Origin: Rhynchopus sp. YZ270_cl-10
Taxonomy: Eukaryota; Euglenozoa; Diplonemea; Diplonemida; Diplonemidae
Assembly (NCBI GenBank): GCA_964035575.1
Contig: OZ037911.1
Span: forward strand, 744,001-808,000
Direction of reading: 5' to 3'
Length of the DNA stretch: 64,000 nucleotides
Shown here: positions 10,413-20,030 of the stretch, piece after piece
Layout: every line of letters begins with the position of its first letter
Position numbering within the stretch: position 1 is the stretch's first letter
Notes under the pieces: model-generated
Told to the model about the DNA's origin: nothing
Database searches by the model: none
Seen by the model: the letters and a program-made list of their open reading frames with translations, nothing else
Translations under genes and position numbers: made by a program

Positions 10413-10855
10413 TTGAGCGAGGGCAAAAAAATGGTTTTTCTGTTCCAAAAATTAAAATAGTACCTTGAATTATTTGGAAAAGATTGCCCAACACACACCC
10501 CGGCCTCTTATGGTCCTTCTTCTTGTCCTCGTATTCCCTCCCTCCCTCCCTCATTGTTTAGATTCCCCCTTTTTTCCCTCCCAAAGTCCTTTGTTTGTGT
10601 TTGTATTTTCTTTTCCTTTTTTTTTTGGACAAATTGTTCAGCCCCGCCGCTCTAATTTCTGATTTATTTTGGAGTTCTGTTGCGGATTTTTTTTCTTTTT
10701 CAAATTGTATAAAATAAAGAACGACATAGCACCACGTTAAGAGGCGCACTTTAAAAGAGAGAGAAAAAAAGAAAGCATTTTGATGAGGTTTGCCTGTCTC
10801 TAGCCTTCGGGCGATATTGTTTGTACAGAAGAAAACAGAATGGTTCTTATTGTCT

Positions 10856-10905
10856 AAGGTGACTAAGCACGAGAGGCTTAGGTTCTCATATCATAAACTT
10901 TTCTT
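10856..10905 (+). repeat. B-family hairpin repeat
   Basis: AAGGTGACTAAGCACGAGAG then GCTTAGG. The inner stem CTAAGC/GCTTAG is perfect around an ACGAGAG loop. It lies 444 bp downstream of the Pumilio stop codon. Confidence 0.75.
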
Positions 10906-10942
10906 TGTTTTTTTGTTTCATTTTTTTTTTTTTTAATGTATT

Positions 10943-11157
10943 CCACCTGATTTTTACCGAAAAGGCGCGTATATGGTCCTATACGGTATTATACGCGCCT
11001 ATACGCCAGGGATGGATGCAGACGTGCAGACGTCTGCGGACGTATGCAACTGCAGACGTCTGCATGCAAAACGCCGCCTGCGCGTGCAGACGTCTGCAGG
11101 CGTCTACAGCTATCAACTGCTGCACGCTGGATTTGCACGGGGGTAAAAATCAGGCGG
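10943..11157. mobile_element. 215-bp palindromic TIR element (MITE) with 5-bp target duplication
   Basis: Terminal inverted repeats CCACCTGATTTTTACC and GGTAAAAATCAGGCGG pair at 15 of 16 positions and are flanked by GTATT on both sides (10938-10942 and 11158-11162). The interior is built of palindromes: GGCGCGTATA/TATACGCGCC and four or more GCAGACGTCTGC-like units. No coding capacity. A lone end of the same type (CCACCTGATTTTTTACC) is found at about 24468. The superfamily is not assigned. Confidence 0.75.
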
Positions 11158-11621
11158 GTATTGTCAGTTTTTGTTGATTCAACAAAATCGAGAAAAAGGA
11201 AATGCTTTCTATTGGGCTTCCCTCCCCCCTATTCCCCAGCATGTTTTTTAAATTTTAAATTGTAGATTTCTTGCTGTCTTTAGCGATTGTAAAAATTAAA
11301 TAATAATCCAGGCTCGCTTTCCCTCCCTTTATAAAAACCGAAGACCATTTTGCTAAAAACTTTTTTCAAAAAAAAAAAGGGTAAAATGTCAGTCCGGACA
11401 CCTCTCCCTATTTCCCTTATCTAGATTGTTAAAAAAAACTGTTGTTTTATTTCTTGATTGTCTCCACCACAAGAATTGGTGGGGATATTTTTTTTTGGAG
11501 AACGACATATCAAAAGATGACTGTGTACGAGAGGCATATTTATCTGCAGTTCTTCTTTGCTTTTTAAATTTCTTTTTTTTTTTTTTGTGCAGATATCGTG
11601 CCGTTTTTTTTTGTTGTAGTT

Positions 11622-11675
11622 ATCGTGGAGTTCATCCTAGGGTGTCTACACTAATACAGCCAAATTTCAAAAAAA
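11622..11675 (+). repeat. C-family dispersed repeat
   Basis: GTGGAGTTCATCCTAGGGTG then TCTACACTAATACAGCC and AAATTTCAAAAAAAG. It is nearly identical to the copy at 4138. Confidence 0.7.
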
Positions 11676-11919
11676 GAAAAAAGAAAAAAGAAGGTCGATT
11701 CTGCACAATAAAGGCTATTTTCCCGACATCTTTGAGTACATGACATTAACCCAACACCCTCTCTCTTTCTCTTCCCCAAACACTTCCACGTTTGGTTTTC
11801 AAAGTGCTGCTATTGCACTTCTCATACAATTTCAAAACTTTGGGTAAGTGTACAAATGATTTTGTCGGTTTAGATTGTTTCCCCCTTTTTTTTCTTTTTT
11901 TTTCTTTTTGAAATTTACC

Positions 11920-12217
11920 CAGGCTCTCCGCTAGGATTTCCGATTTTGAAAATATTCTGTTGATGGTCCACGTTGGTGGGGTACATGCTTGCGCCGCAGG
12001 CGCACGGTACGCAACTTTTTTTTTTACCAACGCCCGATTTTGACTTTTTTGGGACGTTTGAGCACTCACCTCTCCATATCTTCTTCTCCTGAGCTTTTTT
12101 GACAGGTAGAACGGGTCTGAACCACTCAACAGAACTTTTTTTTTTTTTCTTTTTTTCCCCATTTTCAAAAAGTTCTGTTGACAATCAACAGAACTTTAGT
12201 ACCTAGCGGAGTGCTTG
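11920..12217. mobile_element. hAT-type MITE, copy 1 (298 bp)
   Basis: Ends CAGGCTCTCCGCTAGG (11920-11935) and CCTAGCGGAGTGCTTG (12202-12217) are inverted repeats with two mismatches. The flanks are a perfect 8-bp duplication AATTTACC (11912-11919 and 12218-12225). Near the right end GTTCTGTTGA and TCAACAGAAC form a perfect inner hairpin. It is nearly identical to the element at 35711-36009. It has no coding capacity and must be moved by a hAT transposase encoded elsewhere. Confidence 0.9.
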
Positions 12218-12275
12218 AATTTACCAAAACGGGCCTTTTCTGATTCGAATGGGCACAAAAAGGGAAGGGGTGTGA

Positions 12276-12408
12276 TGATATTACATAGTGAAGTAAATTA
12301 CGTTAATTTTGTGATTTTTCTTTTTGTGATTTCACTGTCGGCTTACAACAGTGAAATCACAAAAGTAAAATGACAAAGTCAAAGTCATTTACTTCGCGGT
12401 ATATTATT
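12276..12408. repeat. Fold-back palindromic element
   Basis: A central hairpin pairs CTTTTTGTGATTTCACTGT (12319-12337) with ACAGTGAAATCACAAAAG (12347-12365) around a 9-nt loop. An outer pairing joins GAAGTAAAT near 12290 with ATTTACTTC near 12388, extending to AT-rich ends. It resembles a fold-back MITE, but no clear target duplication is seen. Confidence 0.6.
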
Positions 12409-12492
12409 GTGAGATTTATCGCAAATCGTGTCGGAGAAGTTATTACTTTCTCTCTCAGATGAAAACCTTGAAATTGGATGTAGAACTGCGTG

Positions 12493-12580
12493 GTTGGGTG
12501 TCTACCTTGGTACAGCCGGTTATTGGACCAAGGTAACACTGTTCACGAGAGGGTTTTGTATTATTTCAAGTCAACTTCTC
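12493..12580 (+). repeat. C/D-family composite repeat
   Basis: GGGTGTCTACCTTGGTACAGCC resembles the C-family core, in a diverged form. It is followed by CCAAGGTAACACTGTTCACG and AGAGGGTTTTGTATT, then TCAAGTCAACTT, which is D-family. The two families are joined directly here. Confidence 0.5.
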
Positions 12581-12766
12581 TTCAGGTGCTTCAGCAGTGT
12601 GTTACAATAGCCTTATGTCATAATAGGGAACTTTACGGCATCTGCTTGGACACCTTTAGATACCGGATGTTCGTCACAATCACCCCCTCCCCCTCCACCC
12701 CCCCAGCTTCATCCCCTTGTTAGGTAGCTAAGCAAACCTTAGCATGGCCAACAGTTCTTGTTTTTT

Positions 12767-12818
12767 TATGATAAGGTGACTAAGCACGAGAGGCTTAGGG
12801 TCATCTTATAAACTTTTC
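12767..12818 (+). repeat. B-family hairpin repeat, well-preserved copy
   Basis: ATGATAAGGTGACTAAGC, loop ACGAGAG, then GCTTAGGGTCATCTTATAA. The extended hairpin pairs ATAAG with CTTAT, TGA with TCA and CTAAGC with GCTTAG. It is the same as the copy at 56437 but for one base in the stem. Confidence 0.8.
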
Positions 12819-12937
12819 TTTTTTTTTCTCTCTCTCTTTTTTTTTTGTTCTTCCCCTGTAAGTATTTGTGTATGAGTTGTGTCTGTGAGCTTCATCCATA
12901 CCCTATTTCTTTCAGAAGAAAACTATATATAAAAAAA

Positions 12938-12999
12938 CAGTGGAGATTGCACAACTGTGGCAACACAACCGAGGCAACTACACTACTCCAACAATTTAT
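12938..12999 (+). repeat. A-family dispersed repeat, copy 3
   Basis: Full-length copy differing from copy 2 at a few positions. It is preceded by an A-run and followed by ATC and A7. Confidence 0.8.
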
Positions 13000-13077
13000 C
13001 AAAAAAATACTACTAAATTGTGTGCAGGCTGTATCCCCATTCACCTTCTGCATTTTTTCTTTTTCTCTCTTCAATGT

Positions 13078-15110
13078 TGGGGCGTCTATCTTGGCTGTAA
13101 CCCACACCCAAAAAACCCCCTTTTGCAAGGTAGAGACTTACAGTGAATAACACTCATTGTGCAGACTTGGCTTCCACCCTCTTCCCCTTTTCCCCTTTTG
13201 CCTATTAACATGGTAACCTTTGTTGTACGACTCAAAAAAAGAAAAAAAAAGGCTCCTTTCCTATTTCTCGCAAGTTTTGTGTTTTTCGCTGTGAATTTTC
13301 CTCGAAACGACCACGTCTCCGAACGGATGCAGTGACAGAATAGTCTTTGTGGGAAAAAGGATTGCACATCCAAACACAACCCCGTTCGTTAAGAGATGGA
13401 TGGACTATCAATGTGTCTTGCAGCACTCCCACAAACAGAAAACACACAAAACACCAATGCAACTCAACATCGAGGGATTTGCTGGTCAGACGTACGTCGT
13501 CGATGTGGATGTGGATGACACAGAGAAGCACCTGCGGCGGAAGGTGGCAACTACAACGGGGTTTGCTGAGGACAACTTTGACATGTACGTCAGAGGGAAC
13601 GGCGAAGGAGAGAACATCAACATCAAGGCGCTGAGTGCTGGCGATACAGTCGTGTTGACGCAGACGCAGAAGCAAGAATCCATGGCAGCTCTTCATGCCT
13701 TGGGTGAGACAGACCTCACACCAGAAAGGCTTGAGCATGTGGAAGACCCCGAGGTAGCGCAGTTGTTTCTGCAGGCAGAAGTTGTAACTGTGATTCCTCA
13801 AGATTTCCTCGCAAACACTAATTTACGTAGCCTTGATCTGAGTGCCCCGTTGGCTGTTACTGCGATTGATGACTACTTCTTATCCCAGTGTTCATCATTG
13901 GAATCAGTTAACTTGTCTGGGTTGCGCAACGTCACGACAATAGGTGCGTTCTTCCTGCGCAGCTGCGTGTCATTCCGCACTTTTGAGCCATTCAACTTCG
14001 CAGGATTGAGCAGTGTCACGAGCCTCGGAAACTTCTTCTTATCATGTTGCACGGCGTTAACCTCGATTGACTTTACAGGATTGAGCAGTGTCACAAGCCT
14101 TGGGAAGTTCTTCTTATCAGAATGCACGTCGTTAACCTCAATCAACTTCTCAGGATTAGGCAGTGTCACGAGCCTTGGGAACGGCTTCTTATCAGGGTGC
14201 AAGGCGTTAACCTCGATTGACTTTGCAGGATTGGGCAGTGTCACAAGCGTCGGTGACTACTTCTTAACAGAATGCACGGGGTTAACCTCCATCAACTTTG
14301 CAGGATTGGGTCCCGTCACAAGCCTCGGGCACTTCTTCTTATCAGAATGCACGGCGTTAACCTCAATTCACTTTGCAGGATTGGGTAGTGTCCCAAGCCT
14401 CGGTGACTACTTCTTATCAGGTTGCACGTCGTTAACCTCAATCGACTTTGCAGGTTTGGGCAGCGTCACAAGCCTTGGTGTCAACTTCTTATCAGAATGC
14501 ACGGCGTTAACCTCAATCGACTTTGCAGGATTGAGTGGCGTGACACGAGTTGGGGACAGCTTTATTGAAAGTTGCACTTCTTTAGAAACACGCGACCAGT
14601 ATGAGGCGTGGTGTTCATCAAGAAGGAACCAGGCTGGATGAGCTGCGCAGTGGAGCACAACACTAAGGGTGCTATGAAGAGTCGCGCCGGCAGAAGCTGT
14701 CGGTGAATTGAGCGCCATTGATGTACATCGTCTTGCCAGGAACATGAATCTGCACATAAGACCCACCACCTTCACCTGACCACAGACACCCTGAGTCTGA
14801 TGTTTCATTTGGGTGTTCTTTAGTGTGTCTTTTACGAAACGAGGGTGGTTTGGGATTGTATTGAGGGTAGCATTTTGTGTGCAGAGGTTATGAAGACAAA
14901 GCAGCTGTGGTCTTTTTTAACATGGTTGCCGACTCAGAGCTTTTTCTTTTCTTTTTCTTTTCCTTTTTGCTGACTTTTGATTCGAGAGATGAGATTCTCG
15001 TCTTTCTTATCCCCCCCCCCCACTCCGATAACAGATGCAATGTCAGTATAATCTTTGGTTCTTTCCACCCATAGTATTTTCTAACCACGAACCGTCTAAT
15101 CAAGCCGACT
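13078..15110 (+). repeat. Direct duplication unit 1 (LRR gene plus flanks)
   Basis: The DNA from GGGGCGTCTATCTTGGC to the region TTTCCACCCATAGTATTTTC is repeated at about 16230-18110 in the same orientation. Upstream flank and coding N-terminus are almost identical. The 3' part is more diverged, and the coding repeats differ by exactly 150 bp. Unit 2 runs directly into the membrane-protein gene at 18146; unit 1 has no such gene after it. Confidence 0.85.
13457..14641 (+). CDS. BspA-type leucine-rich repeat protein with ubiquitin-like N-terminus, copy 1
   Basis: 394 residues from the ATG at 13457. An upstream in-frame ATG at 13349 would add 36 residues with no domain character. Residues 1-75 (start MQLNIEGFAGQTYVVDVDV, then a VATTTGF turn and VVLTQTQ end) look like a ubiquitin-like beta-grasp domain. 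A linker of about 75-115 follows. Then come about eleven LRRs of the BspA/LRR_5 type, the last eight nearly exact 25-residue units reading like GSVTSLGDYFLSGCTSLTSI. The end is a Cys/Trp-containing cap (DQYEAWCSS). No signal peptide is seen, which differs from secreted BspA surface proteins. Such LRRs mediate protein binding; the partner is unknown. Confidence 0.75.
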   Translation: MQLNIEGFAGQTYVVDVDVDDTEKHLRRKVATTTGFAEDNFDMYVRGNGEGENINIKALSAGDTVVLTQTQKQESMAALHALGETDLTPERLEHVEDPEVAQLFLQAEVVTVIPQDFLANTNLRSLDLSAPLAVTAIDDYFLSQCSSLESVNLSGLRNVTTIGAFFLRSCVSFRTFEPFNFAGLSSVTSLGNFFLSCCTALTSIDFTGLSSVTSLGKFFLSECTSLTSINFSGLGSVTSLGNGFLSGCKALTSIDFAGLGSVTSVGDYFLTECTGLTSINFAGLGPVTSLGHFFLSECTALTSIHFAGLGSVPSLGDYFLSGCTSLTSIDFAGLGSVTSLGVNFLSECTALTSIDFAGLSGVTRVGDSFIESCTSLETRDQYEAWCSSRRNQAG

Positions 15111-16615
15111 ATTTTTCTTCTACTTTTTTCTCTTTTCTTTTCAAATTCTATGCACATAGGTAGCTTAGGCGGCGTGCGACGAGACTCATTCACCTTTTTT
15201 GTGTTGCTTCGACTTTTTGAGCATATCCTTTTTTGTTTTTTACTTTCTACCCAAGAATGTGAACACCTGAACGTTACCTCCCCTTTTACCATGTTTTTGT
15301 ATTAAATTTTGTATTCTACCGTTTTAGCTGATTATGATTGAAGTTTCAACTTGTGCACGAAGCATTTTACTCTCATTTTTTTCGTTTTACAAAACATACC
15401 AGAGTGTTTTCCACGGTGGTTTTGGGTGGCATGACATGCCACCCAAGATTTTTGGGGTGGTTTTTGGGTGGCATATATGCCACCCAAGATTTTCTTTTTT
15501 TTTTGAGTGTTGTATGACCTGTGACCCCACCATGGAGAGCACGTGGCTCGCTGAGTTGCTCGAATTGCCTTCACCTACCCAACAAACACCATCACCGTCT
15601 CAGCTTCCTTCACGAACCGTTCACCACCTTCACATGCCACAGAAAATAGGGCAAAATTAGCGTACCGTGCGCCTGCGGCGCTCTTGCTGTCTTCATAAAG
15701 ACAAAGCACATTGCCAAAATTGTGAATAGTGCAATTTTTTCCGCCTGCGGCGCCCACTCCCTCCCCTCTCCTTACTGTGGTTGGCAGGGGGTAGCGCGCG
15801 CGACGACCGCTCGGGCTCGGAGAAAGCTCGGAGGGGACCAAATTTTGAGACCAAAAACTAAGCGGAAGCCCTGTTCGGGTAAATCATGTACAGGTGTTTA
15901 AGAGGGGGCCTTCCGCGCGGGGAAAATTTTTTTGGCCTAAAAAAAAAAACATGCCACCCAAAAAAAATAATGCCAGATCCTGGAAAACACTCTGCATACG
16001 GCATAAAAAGAAAGTTGGGAACATTTCTGTTGATCCCTATACCTATGCTATCAATTTGTTGATTGGATAGTACTATGTTGAAATATTTATATTTTACCTT
16101 TTGTACCTCATCAGAATAGTAAGAAAATGAAAGAACTTTTTACCTCATTATGATTACATCATTATGATTTCCTTCACTGTGTACTTTCGCTACTTTTCTT
16201 TGCAACTTCTTTTCTTCACATTTTAACACTTGGGGCGTCTATCTTGGCCGTAACCCACACCCAAAAAAACCCCCTTTTGCAAGGTAGAGACTTACAGTGA
16301 ATAACACTCATTGTGCAGACTTGGCTTCCACCCTCTTCCCCTTTTCCCCTTTTGCCTATTAACATGGTAACCTTTGTTGTACGACTCAAAAAAAGAAAAA
16401 AAGGCTCCTTTCCTATTTCTCGCAAGTTTTGTGTTTTTCGCTGTGTTTCATGAATTTTCCTCGAAACGACCACGTCTCCGAACGGATGCAGTGACAGAAT
16501 AGTCTTTGTGGGAAAAAGGATTGCACATCCAAACACAACCCCGTTCGTTAAGAGATGGATGGACTATCAATGTGTCTTGCAGCACTCCCACAAACAGAAA
16601 ACACACAAAACACCA
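14642..16615. other. Intergenic region between the duplicated LRR genes
   Basis: The first part (to about 15110) is the 3' flank of duplication unit 1. A 595-bp TIR element follows, set inside a repeat that also occurs empty at 36042. The last 390 bp are the 5' flank of unit 2. No gene is seen. Confidence 0.6.
15400..15994. mobile_element. TIR element of 595 bp with 5-bp target duplication
   Basis: Ends CAGAGTGTTTTCCA (15400-15413) and TGGAAAACACTCTG (15981-15994) are perfect 14-bp inverted repeats flanked by CATAC on both sides (15395-15399 and 15995-15999). The interior holds two hairpins of GGGTGGCAT/ATGCCACCC type near the left end and an ATGCCACCC near the right end. It also has GTGCGCCTGCGGCGC, shared with the hAT elements, and a CCGCCTGCGGCG block. 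The flanking DNA matches the uninterrupted repeat at 36042-36166, which acts as an empty site. No transposase is encoded. Confidence 0.85.
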
Positions 16616-18110
16616 ATGCAACTCAACATCGAGGGATTTGCTGGTCAGACGTACGTCGTCGATGTGGATGTGGATGACACAGAGAAGCACCTGCGGCGGA
16701 AGGTGGCAACTACAACGGGGTTTGCTGAGGACAACTTTGACATGTACGTCAGAGGGAACGGTGAAGGAGAGAACATCAACATCAAGGCGCTGAGTGCTGG
16801 CGATACAGTCGTGTTGACGCAGACGCAGAAGCAAGAATCCATGGCAGCTCTTCATGCCTTGGGTGAGACAAACCTCACACCAGAGAGGCTTGCGAGTGTA
16901 GAAGACCCCGAGGTAGCGCAGTTGTTTCTGCAGGCAGAAGTTGTAACTGTGATTCCTAAGGATTTCCTCGCAAACACTAATTTACGTAGCCTTGATCTGA
17001 GTGCCCCGTTGGCTGTTACTGCGATTGGTGACGACTTCTTATCCCAGTGTTCATCATTGGAATCAGTTAACTTGTCTGGGTTGCGCAACGTCACGACAAT
17101 AGGTGCGTTCTTCCTGCGCAGCTGCGTGTCATTCCGCACTTTTGAGCCATTCAACTTCGCAGGATTGAGCAGTGTCACGAGCCTTGGGAAGTTCTTCTTA
17201 TCACGTTGCACGGCGTTAACCTCCATCAACTTTTCTGGATTAGGCAGTGTCACAAGCCTTGGTGACTTCTTCTTATCAGGGTGCGCGGCGTTAACCTCAA
17301 TCGACTTTGCAGGATTGGGCAGTGTCACGAGCCTTGGGAACTGTTTCTTATTCGGGTGCAAGGCGTTGACCTCGATTGACTTTGCAGGATTGAGTGGCGT
17401 GACACGAGTTGGGGACAGCTTTATTGAAGGTTGCACGTCGTTAACCTCCATCGACTTTGCAGGATTGGGTAGTGTCACAAGCCTTGGCGACAACTTCTTA
17501 TCAGAATGCACGTCGTTAACCTCGATTGACTTTGCCGGATTGAGTGGCGTGACACGAGTTGGGGACAGCTTTATTGAAGGTTGCACTTCTTTAGAAACAC
17601 GCGACCAGTATGAGGCGTGGTGTTCATCAAGAAGGAACCAGGCTGGATGAGCTGCACAGTGGAGCACAACACTAAGAGTGCTATGAAGAGTCGCGCCGGC
17701 AGAAGCTGTCGGTGAATTGAGTGCCATTGATGTACATCGTCTTGCCAGGAACATGAATCTGCACATAAGACCTACCACCTTCACCTGACCACAGACACCC
17801 TGAGTCTGATGTTTCATTTGGGTGTTCTTTAGTGTGTCTTTTACGAAACGAGGGTGGTTTGGGATTGTATTGAGGGTGGAGCATTTTGTGTGCAGAGGTT
17901 ATGAAGACAAAGCAGCTGTGGTCTTTAACATTGTCAACCCAACAAAGATTTTTGTTTTTTTCCCCCTTTTTTCTGACTTTTATATTCTAGAGAGGAGATT
18001 CTCGTCTTTCTTATCCCCCCCACTCCGAAAACTGCAGTGGCAGAATAGTATTTGGTTCTTTTCCCACCCATATTTTCCACGGGCTAATCAAACTATTTTC
18101 CTCCCATTTT
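16230..18110 (+). repeat. Direct duplication unit 2 (LRR gene plus flanks)
   Basis: Second copy of the segment described at 13078-15110. It ends in the immediate upstream region of the membrane-protein gene at 18146, so the copied DNA carries that gene's probable 5' regulatory region. Confidence 0.85.
16616..17650 (+). CDS. BspA-type leucine-rich repeat protein with ubiquitin-like N-terminus, copy 2
   Basis: 344 residues from the ATG at 16616, with an upstream in-frame ATG at 16508. The ubiquitin-like N-terminus is identical or nearly so to copy 1. The LRR array is two 25-residue units shorter, and GVTRVGDSFIEGCTSL appears twice where copy 1 has it once. Together these show contraction or shuffling within the array. 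The C-terminal cap matches copy 1. Confidence 0.75.
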   Translation: MQLNIEGFAGQTYVVDVDVDDTEKHLRRKVATTTGFAEDNFDMYVRGNGEGENINIKALSAGDTVVLTQTQKQESMAALHALGETNLTPERLASVEDPEVAQLFLQAEVVTVIPKDFLANTNLRSLDLSAPLAVTAIGDDFLSQCSSLESVNLSGLRNVTTIGAFFLRSCVSFRTFEPFNFAGLSSVTSLGKFFLSRCTALTSINFSGLGSVTSLGDFFLSGCAALTSIDFAGLGSVTSLGNCFLFGCKALTSIDFAGLSGVTRVGDSFIEGCTSLTSIDFAGLGSVTSLGDNFLSECTSLTSIDFAGLSGVTRVGDSFIEGCTSLETRDQYEAWCSSRRNQAG

Positions 18111-18145
18111 CTCTCTCATTTTTCCAGGAAAAAAAGCAAAATAAA
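17651..18145. other. Shared 3' flank of LRR unit 2 and upstream region of next gene
   Basis: Matches 14642-15110. The final 60 bp are pyrimidine-rich and end TTTTTCCAGG just before an A-rich leader and the ATG at 18146. No separate gene is seen. Confidence 0.5.
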
Positions 18146-19438
18146 ATGGCACAACGAGTCTCCTTAGGAACGGAGGGATGTAGGGTAGAGACGCATGGGC
18201 TTAGCACCTCTGAGATGAACGGACTGCAGGGAGGGGTCGTGGGACAGCAGAACGGTCGTATCATCGTCGAACTCCACCAGGGGGGGCAGAAGGCACTTCG
18301 CGCCGAGAACCTGAGCATGGCACACTCCTTCTCTGCTTCCGTCTTTCTGATGAACGCGGCTGCGCTCTTCACCTCCCTCATGTACCTCGCCACTGTTGTC
18401 GTCAACCCAGTTCTCGGCACCGTTTGCTTCAAATTAACGTTAATTTTGCATGCCCTACACTATGCGTCATTGGTAAGCAATATGGGGGTGTTTTCTGTTT
18501 CATTGAGTGGAGTCAACGCTGTGGCTGCGACTGCGAGCGGGCAGCTGTTACTGTGGATTCTTGCGTTCCTCTTTTTGGGTCAGAGCTGCTACTTTTTGGT
18601 CGGGGCTTTGGGGTGTTACTCGATTATTGCGATGTCGAAGGTTCATTCTGTTGCGTTCAAATCTGCTTTAGGTGGGATTCCTGGTGCAGGAATGGTGGCA
18701 ATGTGGCTCAACAATGTTGAAACCGGACTGCAAAAGGCAGAAGACCTTATGGATGAATACGACATGCGTGTGGCCAACGGGAGCCTCCCAGCAAACAAAC
18801 CCAACCCCCCTGCACACTACTTCGAAATTGCGGGGGTCTGTCTCGAGCTGTTCGCTGGCGTGCAGCAGCTCTTCCAGGCAGTGCTCTCCGCAACGCAGTC
18901 CTTCGTCATGCTCGCTATCTGCTGGCGCTACCTAGGCTACCGTTACCGCCTACCACGCAACCGAGTGGTGCGTACAGTGTTCAGTATGCAATTTTTTTTG
19001 AAACAACTTTATTGCCAATTCTAAAAACAAATATTGGAGACAGCGCTAAAACGGATTGAAAAGGACAGAAGTTTGCTTGTTTGAGTACTCAATTAGCCAC
19101 AACCTTTATAAAAAAGGGTGACTAAGCATCTACTCAGACTAAGCAACGAGAAGGCTGAGGGTCATCTTATATAACATTCCTTTGATTTTTTTTTGATGTG
19201 CTTCACATTTTTTTTATATTCATCTTTTGTTACGTGTTACACCCTTTAGTGCTTACTGTTTGTGTTATAAATAGTAAGTATATGAATGTATCGTTTATTC
19301 ATTTACTCATTATTATGTAACCCACCTTTCTTCTCAGATAAGGCCCGTGAAAAGCTGGATAGATGCATTCCTTCGATGCTGCAAGGTCCTTACAAAACAG
19401 CTACAGACTATATTTGGGGTGTGCCGGTACCACCGTAG
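18146..19438 (+). CDS. Four-helix membrane protein, two exons, function unknown
   Basis: Exons 18146-18983 and 19338-19438 give 312 residues. The intron starts GTATGC and ends TTCTTCTCAG, with codon phase 1. Without splicing the frame stops at 19022-19024 after a phenylalanine-rich read-through, so splicing is preferred. Hydrophobic segments lie at about residues 60-84, 90-112, 132-163 and 225-265. The first 55 residues are polar. No known family is recognised. The 25-residue stretch between helices 3 and 4 is rich in charged residues. The promoter-side DNA is duplicated upstream (see 13078-15110). Confidence 0.6.
19116..19180 (+). repeat. B-family hairpin repeat inside an intron
   Basis: GGTGACTAAGC, a 14-nt insertion, then GACTAAGCAACGAGAAGGC and GGGTCATCTTATATAAC. 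A local duplication of the left arm is visible. The element lies within the intron of the membrane-protein gene. Confidence 0.6.
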
Positions 19439-20030
19439 GCAAAATGCTGCAAAATGGCGGACAAAAATAAAATATGCACAACAAAAAAACGGATGATCTG
19501 CGTCTATACCTTCTGTAGAGCATAGGCTTTCGACCGACAATGAGTGCAGATCTTTACCCGGTATGGGTGTAAAGTTATTTGTCGAGGAACAAAAAAAAAA
19601 GCAAAAAAAAATACTCTATCTCCCTAGCTTCATTGTATTTAAGGTAAGGTAACCCCTAGCAGGCTAAGGATGAGCTTACATTTCCTAAAGTCATTCCTTC
19701 TTAGAATTTTAAAAGACTCTTTTTTTTTTTTGGGCAACTTTTTTGTACAAAGACTCTTTTGGCAAATTGATGCAAATTCACACAAAAAAAAAGGACACAG
19801 TAAAGAACACTAACCTAATATTTTCTCTCCCCTTCCCCACTCTTTTTATTCAATGAGAGAGGAGCTATTGGGTTTCCTTTTGACTTCTTTTGTGCAGGAT
19901 ATTTTTTGTGCTTTCATCTGGAAGGTTATCATTGTATTGATCGGAGATATGCCTGCATTAGCAAACGACCTTCTCTCTCTTGTCACCTCTCTCCCAAACA
20001 CAAGACAGAAGTAATTTCATTTTTTAAAAA
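19439..20030. other. Intergenic region, no gene seen
   Basis: A/T-run-rich spacer. At 19640-19690 a sequence resembling a decayed B-family hairpin (AAGGTAACCCCTAGC, GGCTAAGGATGAGC) is visible. At 19897-19930 TTTTTTGTGCTTTCATC recurs near 56360 and, more weakly, 60880. Confidence 0.4.

Larger units (their letters stand above)
10413..13456. other. Intergenic region rich in mobile elements
   Basis: About 3 kb between the Pumilio gene and the first LRR gene. It contains two B-family hairpins, a 215-bp palindromic TIR element, C-, D- and A-family repeats, a 298-bp hAT MITE and a fold-back palindrome, all listed separately. No coding frame is convincing. From about 13078 the DNA belongs to the LRR duplication unit. 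Confidence 0.6.
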
